A stretch of DNA of 64,000 nt from Siderastrea siderea (GCA_964030785.1 OZ034971.1:30914304-30978303); one strand, 5' to 3'. Shown: positions 33,993 to 46,156, counted from the first letter of the stretch. Numbers and translations are program-made. The notes: generated from the sequence alone by a model not told the origin.

Positions 33993-36044
33993 ACCTCCTT
34001 GCAGGCATTCAGGATGGAATGAACATGTGACCACTGTCAAGTCTAGCTTGGGTTTGCAATTTATTTACAAATCAGAGTGATAATAACTTAAAAGGTACCA
34101 TAGCACATAAATAAGAACATTTCTTATTATTTTGTTTTAAAAGTTCTAGTTAAGGAATCATTAGATTAATTATAACTATAAGGGATAAAATTATAAAGTA
34201 TTTTTAAATACTGTTTGATAGATGCATTTTCTTTACTACTGTATTCCTAGATCTATTTTTGAAGAAACATGGAGTTATAATTATTTGTTAGGATTTGTAC
34301 AACTGGAGCTTATTAAATTCTCAATAATTTATTGAAATTCTTGTAGCTTTCAGATTGGTTTGTAAGCTGCACACAGGTTAACTCTACTTTTTGTCAATTG
34401 CTGCAGCATTCAAAAGTTTTCCCTGCAAAGTAAAAGAGTTGTCCAACAATATGCAAAAAAAAAAAGCCAGCAAGAATGACTAAAGTTGAGAATTTAATAA
34501 AAGAAAATAATTTTCCACTTACATTTGCTGGAAGTCAGGTGATTATAACCAACTTTACTGGTTGTTTATCACTTTGAATCCAATGCATTCTCGTGGAATA
34601 ACTTTATGTTTAATATCGTGTGACAAATATGTTTTGAGTAATCAGCTATCTATATATCTGTGATAAGCTATCCCTTCTACATTGTACAGCATGTACTTTT
34701 TGTATCTTTATAATGTGTGTACATGTCTTTACTTAAGAATAATATCTTATTATTTCAGGAATTGGAATTTAGTTTGTCAATAATCCACAGTATAACTTAA
34801 TATTCTTATTTATTATCCCTTTGTTGTTAAAATTCTTTCATTTTCATTTGTTACCATTTAAATTTCATCTCTACCCAAATTCAGACTTTGGTTATGTGCC
34901 GTAATAGATAGCGTTTGTGCTGGTATGAAAATTATACAGGATAGGCCTTTTGTTCGTGCATGAAATTCTGACAGGCATTACATTACTGTGCCTCTCTGTG
35001 TTGCAAATATAGCACTTTGTAGCAAACATGTCACTCCAAGCATAATGTGAGCAGCTAACCTGGCTGGCCTGTATACACTTTTACTGACTGGGTTCATCAC
35101 CAACCTTTAAGGCCCTTTTGGGGGGGATACGTATGTCCCTAGTCTGAATTTCAAAACCTTTCGTTTCACATATTGAGGAGAAAGCCATGTCCCTGTCGAT
35201 ATTTTACTATTGTATTCGCGTTTGTCTTCATCGCTGTCGCAGTTTCAATCCATCTTTGTGTCGTTTGTTGCCATTTCATCTGTCTTATGTCCCTGTTTCA
35301 AGGCCATGTCGCTTGTTGGAATTTACCCTAACAGGGCCTCACCTATCTGGTATAGTGTGATTCAACAACTATGCACTGTTTTTGCCATTTCAATTTGCAT
35401 TACATTGCATGTTAGATTTCTCTGCCAGCACAACAATGGACAAGTAATCAGGTATGAATGGAATGGGATATGGATAAGCACAGGTGCAAGCATAAGATTG
35501 TTTACAGGTGTGATAAGCAAATTAGGCACAAGGCAACATAGACAGGTACAATATCTGTAGTCTTTGATTACATGTGTGTGACAAGAGTCTTATTTGGGGG
35601 ACTCTCTTGTGATTGCACTTATGGTTGTGTTAATGTCAGTTTCCACAGGTGATGCAACAACACAAGCATATAAGTACATTAGGGAAGATTTCCTTTTCTT
35701 TTGCTTATGATTAAGATAATGATTGCATCACACCAGTTTACACTTAGATTTTTGTGATTATGCTTGTGGTTATGCCTGTGGTTATGCCGTACATGTATAC
35801 CGGACTTAGGGGCTATCCTAAGAAAAGGTGTTTCAAGTGGTTACGTGGGTGCTTCACTTGTTAGAGTGACTTTATGAACTTATGGCAAACACCCAAGAGA
35901 AAAAAGGCACCCGGGAAGTTATATCCTTTTTTTTTCCTTCAAAACACTGGCTTAGGCATGCACACATTTTATTGGGATGCCCTAGCGCTAGCTACTTCTA
36001 GAAAATAAATAGTTAGTAATGATCATAAAAAGGTTAAAGCTTAT
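33993..36044. other. 3' flank of NDUFA4-A and unexplained sequence
   Basis: The first 800 bp are AT-rich and probably include the NDUFA4-A 3' UTR. Between about 35,110 and 35,830 the sequence has the look of a repeat: a 116-codon frame at 35210 without a known motif, then repeated words around TAAGCAAATTAGGCACAAGG and TGATTGCACTTATGGTTGTG. I do not assign a gene here. Confidence 0.4.
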
Positions 36045-36441
36045 CTAAAATAAAGCTCCACTCTGCTCTTGCACTTCTCCTCTAATTCTTTTTTCCTGTA
36101 AAAGAGAATGATTATAAGCTTAATTTTAGATCATTTTAAGAGCTAAGTTTTTAAGTTTATATCAGTAATCAGTGAAGAGTTATTTTGTTTAAAAAATGGG
36201 CTTACAGGTAGAAATAATTGTTTTATAGGTTTAAACGTTTTTATTATCTTAGAAAACACAGTTAAATAAAAATGTGTTGAAATTGCAGTGTATAGTGTCC
36301 TCTGTTGAACAATTTAAACGTGTTAAGAGTTTTTACCTCAAAATGATCTTCACCTTTCTTGCCATGTTCAAACCAAACTTCTGTGACGATTAGCTTAGCC
36401 ACCGCGCCTTCTGCAGTTCTCTCGTCTTTTACGAACGCCAT
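36045..36441 (-). CDS. small unrecognised two-exon gene, divergent from NDUFA4-B
   Basis: Exon 1 (36441-36337) encodes 35 aa: MAFVKDERTAEGAVAKLIVT then EVWFEHGKKGEDHFE, ending at a GAG|GTAAAA donor in phase 0. A candidate second exon follows a good acceptor (TCTCTTTTACAG) at 36095 and gives 16 more residues (EKRIRGEVQEQSGALF) and TAG at 36045. The alternative frame of that exon (KKELEEKCKSRVELYFR, stop at 36041) looks equally protein-like, so the join is uncertain. An upstream in-frame ATG at 36474 would add 11 residues. I do not recognise the family. The support is a CpG-containing start context, position 70 bp from the NDUFA4-B start, and charged, low-stop composition. Confidence 0.45.
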
Positions 36442-36511
36442 TTTGGTTGCTCGAAGCGACTTCGCTCTTTTCAAAGCATTTTAGTGAGTGTCGTAGCAGC
36501 TAGAGTAGAAA
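36442..36511. promoter_or_regulatory. very short divergent interval upstream of NDUFA4-B
   Basis: Only 70 bp separate the two candidate start codons (38 bp if the upstream Met at 36474 is used), so transcription start sites must overlap or lie within the coding 5' ends. No CRE-type palindrome like that of paralogue A is present. Confidence 0.4.
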
Positions 36512-39500
36512 ATGGTGTTTGCTTACTTAAGGAAATATCCCGAGGTAAGAAAACTTTAATGCTGTGGCTTTTTTTTTTGTTGATGATACGTTTGGAGTAA
36601 TAAATCCAACTTTCAAGTTGGCGGTTTCTTTGAGATTGTAGCTTACGCGCGTTAAGAAATACCTTCACAAAAAAACGTCAGATAAGCTTATATGAATCGT
36701 TGGGAGCATTTAGGTGTCATGTTGTTGCTCTTCTATTTTATAACCTGTGGGCAAATAAGTAACTAAGCAAGCAATGTGAAGATCGAATGATTTTGCGAGA
36801 TTGCGTATGCTAGTTTATGTTGTAGTGACTGTTAGGCAGCATTAACATGGCGGGCGACATCGAACGAATATGATCAGTGATCTTCCGTGCTGCCTCAGTT
36901 TTGATTGCTTCAATCGAAGTACAAAATTTGATATTAGTAATAAAATTAACTTAAGATTTCTTTACTTTAGACAACATGTATTTTGCACGTAAAAATGGTC
37001 ACTGACTGTATGAACGTTTTACATCTGCAATATCATGTTGGCACTACTGCAGTAATTTGCTGAGGCTGGACCACACAAGAATTAAAAGTTGGCAAGAGTT
37101 CAAATTCTGCTTTCACTTGGCTTGAAGTTCTTGTGCACTCTTGGTGACTTGTACTCTTGAAAAGTTTGAATCTACTTGAATTTTTGTGGAAAAGATCAAA
37201 GTTCAAAACACTCGCTTTTGTTTGCCTTCTTATCTCTTATAATCTGTTACTGACTGTTTTGTGCTCTCAAAGAGTTTGAACTTTCATCAACTTTTGTCCA
37301 CTCCAGTTCTTGTTTGGGTCGGATATTATAGTGCAAATCAGAGGGAAACCATTCGGATGCAAGATGATTGGGTGATTCCAGAAAATATCCATACCCTACC
37401 ATGGGCGGCATCTTCATCTAGACCCCCCTTGCCTTAGGAAATTCCAAAATGCTCTATCCCCCCTTGTCCTTGGAATTCCAAACCATTCTGCCCCCCATAC
37501 CTTTGGAATTCCGTAATCATTCAAACCCCCCTTGGGAATTTCCGCTGTTTTCTTCCAACTGATTTAAAAAGCCCTCTCTATATTCCAAACACCTTTATTA
37601 GACAGAAATTAATCGCTTCGCTCCCTCTGAAAGAAAAAAACGTACATTCAGCACAGCGAACGTTCAATGTTGCATGATGACAAGCAGCAGCCAGCTGAGT
37701 GATATTTTACATTGTAACCTTCCACGGGAAAACGTACACTACTGATAATCCGTTAAACATTAGAAAACTCAAACGGCTTTGAAGTCATTCCAACGCTTGG
37801 TCCAACGTTTTAACGTGAGTCTATAATTTTTGGTGCTGAGGGTTGCTGTTAATAAATTGCGTGCCAAATGCGGCGCAAAATTAATTGACAACAAAGCTAG
37901 AATTTTCAGAATTGAAATTGGAAATTGCATTCGCCAGACTCAAACCTGCCTTCAAAAGTGAAACTGTTGAATGTAACTTATTCTTAATCGAAGGTTATGT
38001 TAGAAAAAGAATTAGAGTAAAATAGCAAGCTTTTTTCCTGCAATTATTTTTAGTTCACAGTGAACTTAATTTGCATACTGCAGCCTCAAATAAATTGCGC
38101 GAGAACAAATAAAACTTTTTTCCCCACACTTTATCCTTCGATTAAAATTAAAAAAGTAAATGAAACTCACATTGAAACTCAAAGTCAATGACAACTTTAA
38201 AAGAATTTGTACAAAATGGCGAATGTAGTCGAAAGTTAGTTTCAGATCAAAAGCGCATCAAATTTGCATAATGTGTGAAATCTGACCTTTTCAATGAACG
38301 TCACATGGTATGTAATGCAACAATTTCATGTGTCTTGATGATAATATCTGCTAAATAGGAGCTGAAAACCCTTTGCTGGGATCTACAGTTTTGTATTCGA
38401 GCAAAACAATCGAAGAAAAGCCTATGATCGCTTTTGTGACCGATCCACTGGAACAACCATTGAAATGTGTGTCCAGCATGTTGATTGAGTTGAATGTGTC
38501 TCATGTTTAGGAGTAGATCATCATCCTTAGATAAGTCGGGTTTTGATGAGTTTACCTAAGCGACTTAACTACACCAATCTGGAAGTTACTCTCCTGAACC
38601 CCCTCCCCCCCCCCCTTCAATGCCTTCGGAATTCCGAGATGCCGCCTGTGGTATGGATATGGATATTTTTTGGAACCACCCATTGAACTGCAAACTGTCA
38701 TTTTATCTCTCTTCTGATTGGTGGTGGCACAGTAAATGTGGCAAATTCAAATGTAGGTGTTCACACCATTTCTGGTTTTATCAGTACATACTGACATCAG
38801 AGCAGGAAAGGTTTAATTTACAAGGTCAGCAATCATTCTGGATGGAAGGTCATTCTGGATTCAGGGCAGAAACTTGTAGAAAAACATTGGAGGCAGGTCA
38901 TGGGTTTTTCTTTTAACCCCCCCCCCTCCCCTCTCAGGGTATGGCAGGACTATATTTTGCACATTCCTTATACTAGGATAATTGTTAGGTGGCAGACGTA
39001 CATATGCGCACGTCACGCTGACTCATAAAATGGACATTTTTTGTTTTTCGTTTCATCGCTAGTTGTCGTCTGTCAGTTCACTTAGTCTTCTTGGGGTGGC
39101 ACGGCCTCTGAACAATGGCCTTGCTGTTATAGTGACGTAAATAATGACTTTTGAAGGACAATTCATCGCTGTTATATAAACAATAGATTCTAGATTGCAA
39201 GTAGCGTGCACCTGTGTTGTTAGGATCCAAATGGAGCCCTTGCCTGAAGGCTGAAACATTTGCCGTGAATGCCTAGGGGCCGTTCTTCATGATGTCACGG
39301 TTTAAGAACGATTTATTTCTCCAGGTAAAGCCACAGGGTTTAAGTGTCTTGCTAGAACTGAGAAAGTTGTCAAGTTGCTTTCGGTTTTATCAGTTAACCA
39401 TTCTGTCAAATACCGGACATTCTCCGGTAATACGTTTACATACATTTAATTCCTTACATACCATAAGTGCAAATTGTCCATAACAGGTCACCGCAAACCA

Positions 39501-42500
39501 TGAACTACTAACGTTATTTAAAGAAACCTTTTTTCCTTAGGAAAAGGGAGGGGTGGGTGGTGAGAAACTATCTGCCGCCTGTAAATTCTTCAGAATTTCT
39601 TGTTTAAGTAAATAAACCTTCAGGATGATAATGGAGTGCGACTATCTGAAATGACAGGAGGGGATTTGTTTATTTTACAGCCCTCTGATTAATTTTCACA
39701 ACACACTTTTGTCATGCTGGAGAAGGAGAAAAGCCATTGATGATCATGCATGATTGCCAGTGCCTCAAAATATTAGTTTCACACATCCACTTTGCCATTA
39801 TATGTAAATGTGTATGATTTAATAAAAAATATCAAGGGCCCCCTTTGGTAAAAACAGGAGCTCTTAACCTTTTACGCCCAAACAGTGATAAGCATGTAAT
39901 TTCTCCTTGCAATATTACCACTTGATCAAATGTATAAGTCATGAAGATAAAGGAAATGCTCACCAAACCAAACAAAATTCTCCCAACCAGGATAAGTTTT
40001 AGAAATATTTGAAGAACACTGAGGAGAACATGTATGTTAATCTCAGGGCTCAAAGGGTCAAAACTCAAAAGGGGGCCCACTAGGTCCTACTGAATAATAT
40101 TCAGAATAAACCCCGGGTTTACCTCCTTCTGTTGACTAGATAGATGCACATTTCTCAAGAATTAAGCATTTGTGTCTTCCTTATAGCTGATTCCACTGTT
40201 CGTTGTGGTTGGTGTTGGATGCATGGGCGCTGGTGGTTACATACTGAGGCTAGCTACCCAGAATCCTGATTGCACGTGTGTATCTTTTATCCCTACCTGT
40301 TGATTTATTTGTAATTAATTTTCTCTCTACCTCTGTATTGTAAGTGCACTGAGGTAGGTCATGCAAATGAATGACCTGATTTTCTCTTTAGTGGTGTCTT
40401 GCAAATGTGCAGCATTTTTTGACCAATTTTTTTCATGGAGTTTTTGGTTGAGTTCAACGTTACCTCGACTGGTTGTGTTGCGTTGCATTGTGTGGCATTT
40501 TGTTGTCTGTTTCGTATTGCATTGTGGTGTGTTGTGGTGTGTTGTATTGTGTTGTGATGTGATGTTATGTGTTGTGATCTGTCTCTTACTTGTTACTCTA
40601 GTTTGTTGGCTTAAAATTTCTCAGTTTTCCTGGTCTTTCCTTGGACAACTTGACGCAACAACTGGAAGGATGGTTTGACCAGCTCGACCAACTCGACGAC
40701 TTAATAAGCAAACCATCCACTGTGTATTCTCCACAGGCAAACACCGTTTTCTCCGTGGAATTTTCGTAATCACAACTACTTTTTTATGTGCCTTCAGCTG
40801 CCCTGGTTAAGTTGGCCAAAATTTCATCTCTTTCACTAAAGAGTGTGTTTTGGTGACCATTTCATATGCTAAAAAGAATCGCTAGCCTTAAAGGGGCACC
40901 GTGAACAATTTTTAGGATTGCCATAAAAAGCTAAAAGAGATATATCCCTTTAATTCTGTTAATGTTCTAGGAGCTTTTCGTGTACGAAAAACAGTATATG
41001 AAATATTTTTCAGAACATTCTACCGAAAGCTGGACTTGAAAACCACGGTGACAGAGCTCCTCTAAATGTGATGTAAGCTTTAACAGGGCACCCCTTTACC
41101 CAAAAACGTAACAAATACTGTATATTCAATTGCAAAAAATTGGTCTACAGAGTTTACAGGGCTGAAAGTTTAATCTTTTGGAAGAATATACTGATGAGTT
41201 GGCTCATAGATGAAAATAAAATGGTGAAAGAGTTAAGATCGTCTGAAACGATTTCTAGTAGAGTTGGTGGAGTTTGTTGAGTTGGTCGTTTGCCGAGTTT
41301 ACAGTGTTCGGTGAAATCCATCTGTTGACTTTGTCGAGTCGTTGAGATGCTTTGCTGGTCAGTCGAGTTTGTCTAGTTGGTTCGCGTGATGGGGTTCCTA
41401 CTGTTTTATAGTAGTTAAGGATTGTTGATCGATTTTTTAGTAAGGCTTGATGTGTTTGTCGAGTTGTGTAAAGGTCTGGAACATTTCATCTGCCAGTGAG
41501 TGAGGTTTGTTGAGTTTGTCTAGTTGGTATTAAAGGGTCGTTGTGTTTATCAAGTTGTGTCGCGGCGTGGAGATTTTGTCTGCCAGTGAGTGTGGTTTGT
41601 TGAGTATGTCAAGTTGTGTGGTTCTTACTGTCTTAGAGCAAAGTTAGCATTGTTGAGTTTGCCTATTTGGCAAGGAGTTGCGTTGAGTTGCATCAAGGTG
41701 TGAAGTTTTATTCTGCCTCAGCGGGTGACAAGTAGTCGACTTTGTTGAGTTGGTCGTGTTGTGGGTTCGTACTGTCTTAAAATTAGTGAGGATTGTTAAG
41801 TTTGTCTGTTTGGTAAGGGCGTTTTGTTTGTCGAGTCGTGTTGAGATGAGATTTTTCTGCCAGTGAGTGAGGGTTGTGGAGTTTGTCAAGTTGGTCATGT
41901 AGTGGGGTTCATGCTGTCTTAAAGTAAGTGAAAGATGTTGAGTTTATATATTTGTTAAGGGTGGTTGAGTTTGTCTAGTTCTCTGGTGTAGAGATTGTCT
42001 GCCAGTGAGTGAGATTGGTTGAGTATGTCTACTAATGTACAACTTTAATGTAGACGGAATACTAGAAATGCTGAACTTGTCAACAACGCAACACAACGGA
42101 TGACAACGTAACTCAACCTATACAACACAACAGCGACATAACGGATCGCAACACAACACAACGCAACAAAACAGACACAACACAACAGAACTCACTTCAG
42201 CACAACAAAACAGGAAATAAAAACCACGCACACATGCTAAACAAACCAGTTGAGGCAACATTGAGCTCGACCAAAAACTCCACAGACAAAAACGGTCAAA
42301 AAACGCTGCAGGTATAGTGTCTTGGCCTGATCAGGGATGAAAATTAGCACTTGCCCACTTGCTTGGGCAAGTGTCAAATCTATTAGGGTGACTACAAATT
42401 GTGGCTTTTTTGGTGAGGTTCTTAAAGTTGCTTGCCCGTATGGTGAGCATTGTCAAAATTTAGCTTCCAATCTGCTTCACATGGTTCGTACAATCTTGAA

Positions 42501-44311
42501 AAGGTGTTGAATTTCAGTGGTTGTCTGGTAAAGTCCTTGAATTAAGTACTTGGATTTCTTCAGTAAGTCTTGAAAAGTCCTTGAAATTGGAAAAATATAA
42601 TTATATTGTGCCAGCCATAAAGTCAGCTTTGCCATTTTTTCTCTTAGTATTTTTTAGTTGTCACAGATTTAATAAATTTCTGTCAAAACAATTGAAGTCT
42701 GAGAGCATAACTGTCTTTTGTTGAATTTCAGACCATTTTATTATTTTTTGTTTTTGCTCAACACTGCCTGAATTTTTGTATGGGACCTTCAGTTCATTGA
42801 AAGAACAGTCATTACCCAAAGTTTTTTCTTTGATTTGCACTTTGTTTGCAAGTGGATCACATGCAATGCATGGTGAATGTGCAGCAGTCTGCACTTCCCT
42901 TTCCACTCACTTGAGTTGGTGCAAATCAGCAAAAAAAGTCTTAAACCATTGCTCTTTGAATGAACTGAAGGACCCATGCAGAATCTGTGGCAGTTATGAG
43001 CAAAAAAAAAAAAAGAAAACAGTCTAAAATTTATCACAAGATGGTTATGCTCCCAGCCCCAATTGGCCAAAAGTGGGACAAATAAGGCAAGGCCCTTCAA
43101 GTGTCCCACACTTCATTGAAAAAAGGAAATTCCCTTCCTCTGGGCTCAGTCACATACTATGACAGCAAATGAAGGTACAGAGAGAGTACTTGACAGTATT
43201 CTAATAGTGAAAATTTGTTGCGTGGATTTGCTATCTCAGTCCTTGCCCATGAACTTACTGCATTACTGAAATGAAGCCACTAAGTCACATTGCAGTTCTC
43301 CTTATTACTTAGTGACATACTGTAAATTACAAAGGTATCAAAGATAACCAGAGTATAAGCATTCGAGTGAAAACTGAGATAATCAGAAAGAAGGCAGTGT
43401 AGGCTGCAGCTTGGATTCAATAAAGGTTGAGATCTGCCCGAGTCCCCCTTAGAATTAGTTACATTTGTAGTTCTCCGAACTTTGAAGAATTACACCACTT
43501 AGACTATTATTACATTAGTAAGTTTATCATTGTTTTGTGACATCCCACAGATGGGACAGGAAGAACAACCCATACCCTTGGCAAAAGATCAAGCACAACG
43601 AGTGTAAGAAGGTGGGTTGGGGAATTAGCTATCATTTTGAGGCTGGTGCAGGTTATTTTGATTAGCTGAGCAAGACATGTCCTGAATCCATTCGTTTTGT
43701 TAGGGCATGTTACAAAGTCGTTTGGACGTCCAAAATCTTGGTTTTTTACCAGATAGAATGCATTTGAATTTACACCAGATCCTTTGGCAATTGTAATGAA
43801 AGGGGGGCAGGAATAGCACAGTGGTGAGAGCATTCACCTCCCACCAGTGTGGCCCGGGTTCAAATCCTGGAGGTGATGCCATATGTTGGCTGAGTTTGTG
43901 TTGGTTCTCGACCCTGCTTGTTTTTCTCCTGGTATTCTGGATTTCCTTCCTCAGCAAAAACCAGCACACAGCTTATTTGAGCTGGCTGTTGGCTGTGCTA
44001 AAAGGTCATGCATGGACCGTATGACAGCTGCCAGAAGACGCGTGTTTATGCTTTGTCTGACCTTGTCGAGTTGTGTCCTTACTGTATTTTGAGGGTGATT
44101 AGCAAGACATTATTATTATTCCATTATTGGGTGAGTTCAAAACAGTCCCTGTTCACAGTGACATAACACTGAGTATGCCAGAAACATAATTATGGTTAAA
44201 ATTAGACATGCATTTGTCCCATGTAACAATGTTTCATTTCATTTTCAGTTTTACAGCATTGCCGATTTCAGCAAATTGGAGAACCCAAGGCCAAATGTTA
44301 AATTGGATTGA
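36512..44311 (+). CDS. NDUFA4: NDUFA4-like respiratory chain subunit, paralogue B
   Basis: Exons 36512-36544, 40187-40275, 43551-43611, 44249-44311 give 81 aa, with exon lengths of 33, 89 and 61 nt identical to the first three exons of paralogue A and the same phases. The protein reads MVFAYLRKYPE, a membrane helix LIPLFVVVGVGCMGAGGYIL, then RLATQNPDC, WDRKNNPYPWQKIKHNE and FYSIADFSKLENPRPN. Its helix and RLA-NPD segment are closer to vertebrate NDUFA4 than those of copy A, which suggests B keeps the ancestral role. Introns are much larger (3.6 and 3.3 kb) and loaded with TIR elements, a foldback element and a SINE. Confidence 0.92.
37360..38690. mobile_element. 1.3-kb non-autonomous TIR element
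   Basis: The left end ATTGGGTGATTCCAGAAAAT then ATCCATACCC and GGGCGGCATCT is mirrored at the right by AGATGCCGCCTGTGG, ATATCCATATC and TTTTTTGGAACCACCCAT. Subterminal C-runs and GGAATTCC words recur next to both ends. The interior lacks a transposase. It lies in NDUFA4-B intron 1. Confidence 0.65.
39836..40080. mobile_element. MITE family B copy 3 inside GGGCCCCC-ended inverted repeat
   Basis: The core 39864-40061 has family-B ends (TTAACCTTTTACGCCC, GGGCTCAAAGGGTCA) and blocks (AAGCATGTAATTTCTCCTTG, TGAGGAGAACATGTATGTTA). It is embraced by GGGCCCCCTTTGG at the left and CAAAAGGGGGCCC at the right, so either this copy has longer TIRs or one element nests in another. Confidence 0.7.
40408..42310. 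mobile_element. 1.9-kb foldback element with GTTGAGTTTGTC-type interior
   Basis: The arms (about 40408-40640 and 42080-42310) are inverted: TGCAGCATTTTTTGACC, ATGGAGTTTTTGGTTGAG and GTTGTGTTGCGTTG on the left match their complements on the right. The interior (41230-42040) is a degenerate array of words such as GAGTTTGTTGAGTTGGTC, with G+T dominating the plus strand. The 84-codon minus frame at 41644-41898 (Thr/Asn/Leu-rich) is a by-product. A smaller insert with AAAGGGGCAC/GTGCCC ends sits at about 40890-41100. Confidence 0.7.
43800..44116 (+). mobile_element. tRNA-derived SINE with (ATT)n tail
   Basis: The 5' end has a pol III A-box-like TAGCACAGTGGTGAGAGCA and a perfect B box GGTTCAAATCC 35 bp later, in a tRNA-like head (43805-43872). 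An unrelated body follows, ending AAGACATTATTATTATT at about 44118. It is in NDUFA4-B intron 3, same strand. Frames crossing it are not genes. Confidence 0.85.
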
Positions 44312-44429
44312 AATGACAAACAGGCGACAGAAGTCAGCTTCATTTGATTACAGCAGTGTGCTTATCTCTTTGGGAATTGCTATGTCACATGTAAATGTGG
44401 ATTTTTGATAAACAATCATGTTTGGCTCA

Positions 44430-45034
44430 TGAGTTGTAGCAACGGTTAAATGCTTCCAATAAAATGCTTGCTTCCATTCTTAAATTGAGTGCAGATTATT
44501 AAGATTTAATTTAGATGTGCAAGGTTTGCACCAATCTGATCTACTGCTCCTTCTGAGATAGTCTGTATCAAGCTGCAGCTAAACGAGCGGTTTTTTGTTT
44601 TCGATGATCTGATTTTTTTCAGAACTGTCACGTCGCCAGGGGGCGGTGGTGGCTTCACTTGGCGACAAATTTTGATGAAGTCTGTGATTTTGTTGCCAAA
44701 AATTCAACTGTCTGAATTTCTCGTGATTTTATTCTAATATTTTTTCAGCTGTTGCATCCCTTGTGCGAGGGTGGCTACACGTGATTTTTGCTGCATGCTG
44801 GCAACACAACAATTTTCAAAAAAAAATTGCATCACCTTTGCAAGCAAAAAATCGCTCTTGCAGCTGTGGATTCAGGCTCACTCTTTGGTCCACTTATGAG
44901 AGGCTAAGAAGGAAGGTGTCAGCCTATGGGGGTGTCTATCTAGAGAGGTTTGACTGTAGTTTGTGGAGCAAAGGAAAGGTGGCACACAATAGTCCAATAA
45001 CGGAAATAGAAAATAGGAAATAGCACCAGGAAGA
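44430..45034. other. 3' flank of NDUFA4-B, no gene seen
   Basis: AATAAA at 44459-44464 probably serves as the poly(A) signal of NDUFA4-B. The rest, up to the LINE fragment, shows no supported exon. Confidence 0.45.
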
Positions 45035-45718
45035 GTGGCGAGGACACCTCTGCACTTTTTAACATACCACTTCTTTGTACATGGCCTTCCCTTGTACAAA
45101 CCTCAGCCTGAGGACCTGCAAGGCTTTCAAAATAAGTTTGCCAAAAAGGTTTTAAGGAAGAACGTTTCTTCCAAAGAAGCTTTAAAAACTCTAAAGTGGT
45201 TGCCACTGGAATGTCGTCGACGTGGGCATCGTTGTGAATTAGTTCAAAATGCTATTAAGGGAAATATCCCTGAACATTTTGACAACTTTCGATTGCCACT
45301 CAACTCTTCTCACAGCTATAATACCAGAAATGGCTATTTGCCCAGATTACCTAAAGTTAAGTCTGATTGGGGTAGACGCGTCACCTCATTCCAAGCCTTT
45401 AACGACTGGATGGCTCTTCCCATGGACTTGAGGAGGCCCATGCCATGCAATACATTTAAAAGGCTCTTGAACACCTTTTTATCAAATCTGATTATATGAT
45501 TCAATAGTTTTAGCAAAATATGTATTTATATTTTAAGGACCTTTGATCTATTTTTACCATATTTGTACTTTTTATATTTTTAGTTTTAGCTTGTATCTAT
45601 TACAATGTTTAGTTTTATTTTATTCTTTTGTTATAGAGGACCTCCCTGAAAACCACTCAACGTGATGGGAGTATCCTCTTTAAAGATTAATTATTAATTT
45701 AATTAATTAATTAATTAG
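45035..45718 (+). mobile_element. 5'-truncated LINE, RT C-terminal tail
   Basis: A 154-codon frame (45035-45499) contains FQNKFAKKVLRKNVSSKEAL, LKWLPLECRRRGHRCELVQ, HSYNTRNGYLPRLPKVKSDW and FQAFNDWMALPMDLR, then FKRLLNTFL. This is the usual C-terminal region of LINE ORF2 proteins in aquatic animals (an HxYNTR box followed by a WN-LP-LR-like box). The RT core is missing. The 3' UTR ends in an (ATTA)n microsatellite at about 45690-45718. Same orientation as NDUFA4-B and GARS. Confidence 0.8.
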
Positions 45719-46011
45719 AAAGACTTCTTACCCCTTTTGGGTGGGCCTACCCCATTGACTCAGGAAGCTGGACAACCATTGTGCATGCTGCATACATGCA
45801 TGTGCTGGACTTCAATTTTTGTTTTTTATTTGGGCCAAATCAAAATAACAAAAGAAACTACTTAGGCTATAGGAGGCTTTTATAAGTTTTGTTGTTTAGG
45901 AGCAGTCTCATTCTTGGTCAGTCGGACTTCCCAAGAATCAGGCTAATTTCAAGAAGGGCTACATGTATCTGTCATTGAGTAATATTAAATGCATTCTGGT
46001 ATACCATGCAT

Positions 46012-46156
46012 CCCTAGCCTGTGAACAGGCTCTGCAGTGGGGAAACAACACAAGATAAAATTGGCAAGCGAAGAAAACGATCTGCCAGCGGCTCGCTTTG
46101 CTCGCCAATTTTTGTTCGTGTGTTATTTTCCCCACCACAGGGCCTGTTCATATGCT
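46012..46156. mobile_element. 145-bp hairpin MITE
   Basis: The left side CCTGTGAACAGGC, GTGGGGAAA and ATTGGCAAGCGAA is mirrored by CGCTTTGCTCGCCAAT, TTTTCCCCAC and GGCCTGTTCATA. No ORF. Confidence 0.75.

Noticed and set aside
35210..35560. 116-codon ORF with hydrophobic stretches
   Set aside because: No known motif, no splice context, and the neighbouring sequence has repeated words typical of a transposon fragment.
41644..41898. 84-codon minus-strand ORF rich in Thr, Asn and Leu
   Set aside because: It is the translation of the GTTGAGTTTGTC word array inside the foldback element, with no motif or splice context.
42776..43027. Cysteine-containing ORF pair on both strands
   Set aside because: Overlapping frames share a duplicated word around TTGAATGAACTGAAGG, suggesting repeat sequence, and nothing fits a host exon within the NDUFA4-B intron.
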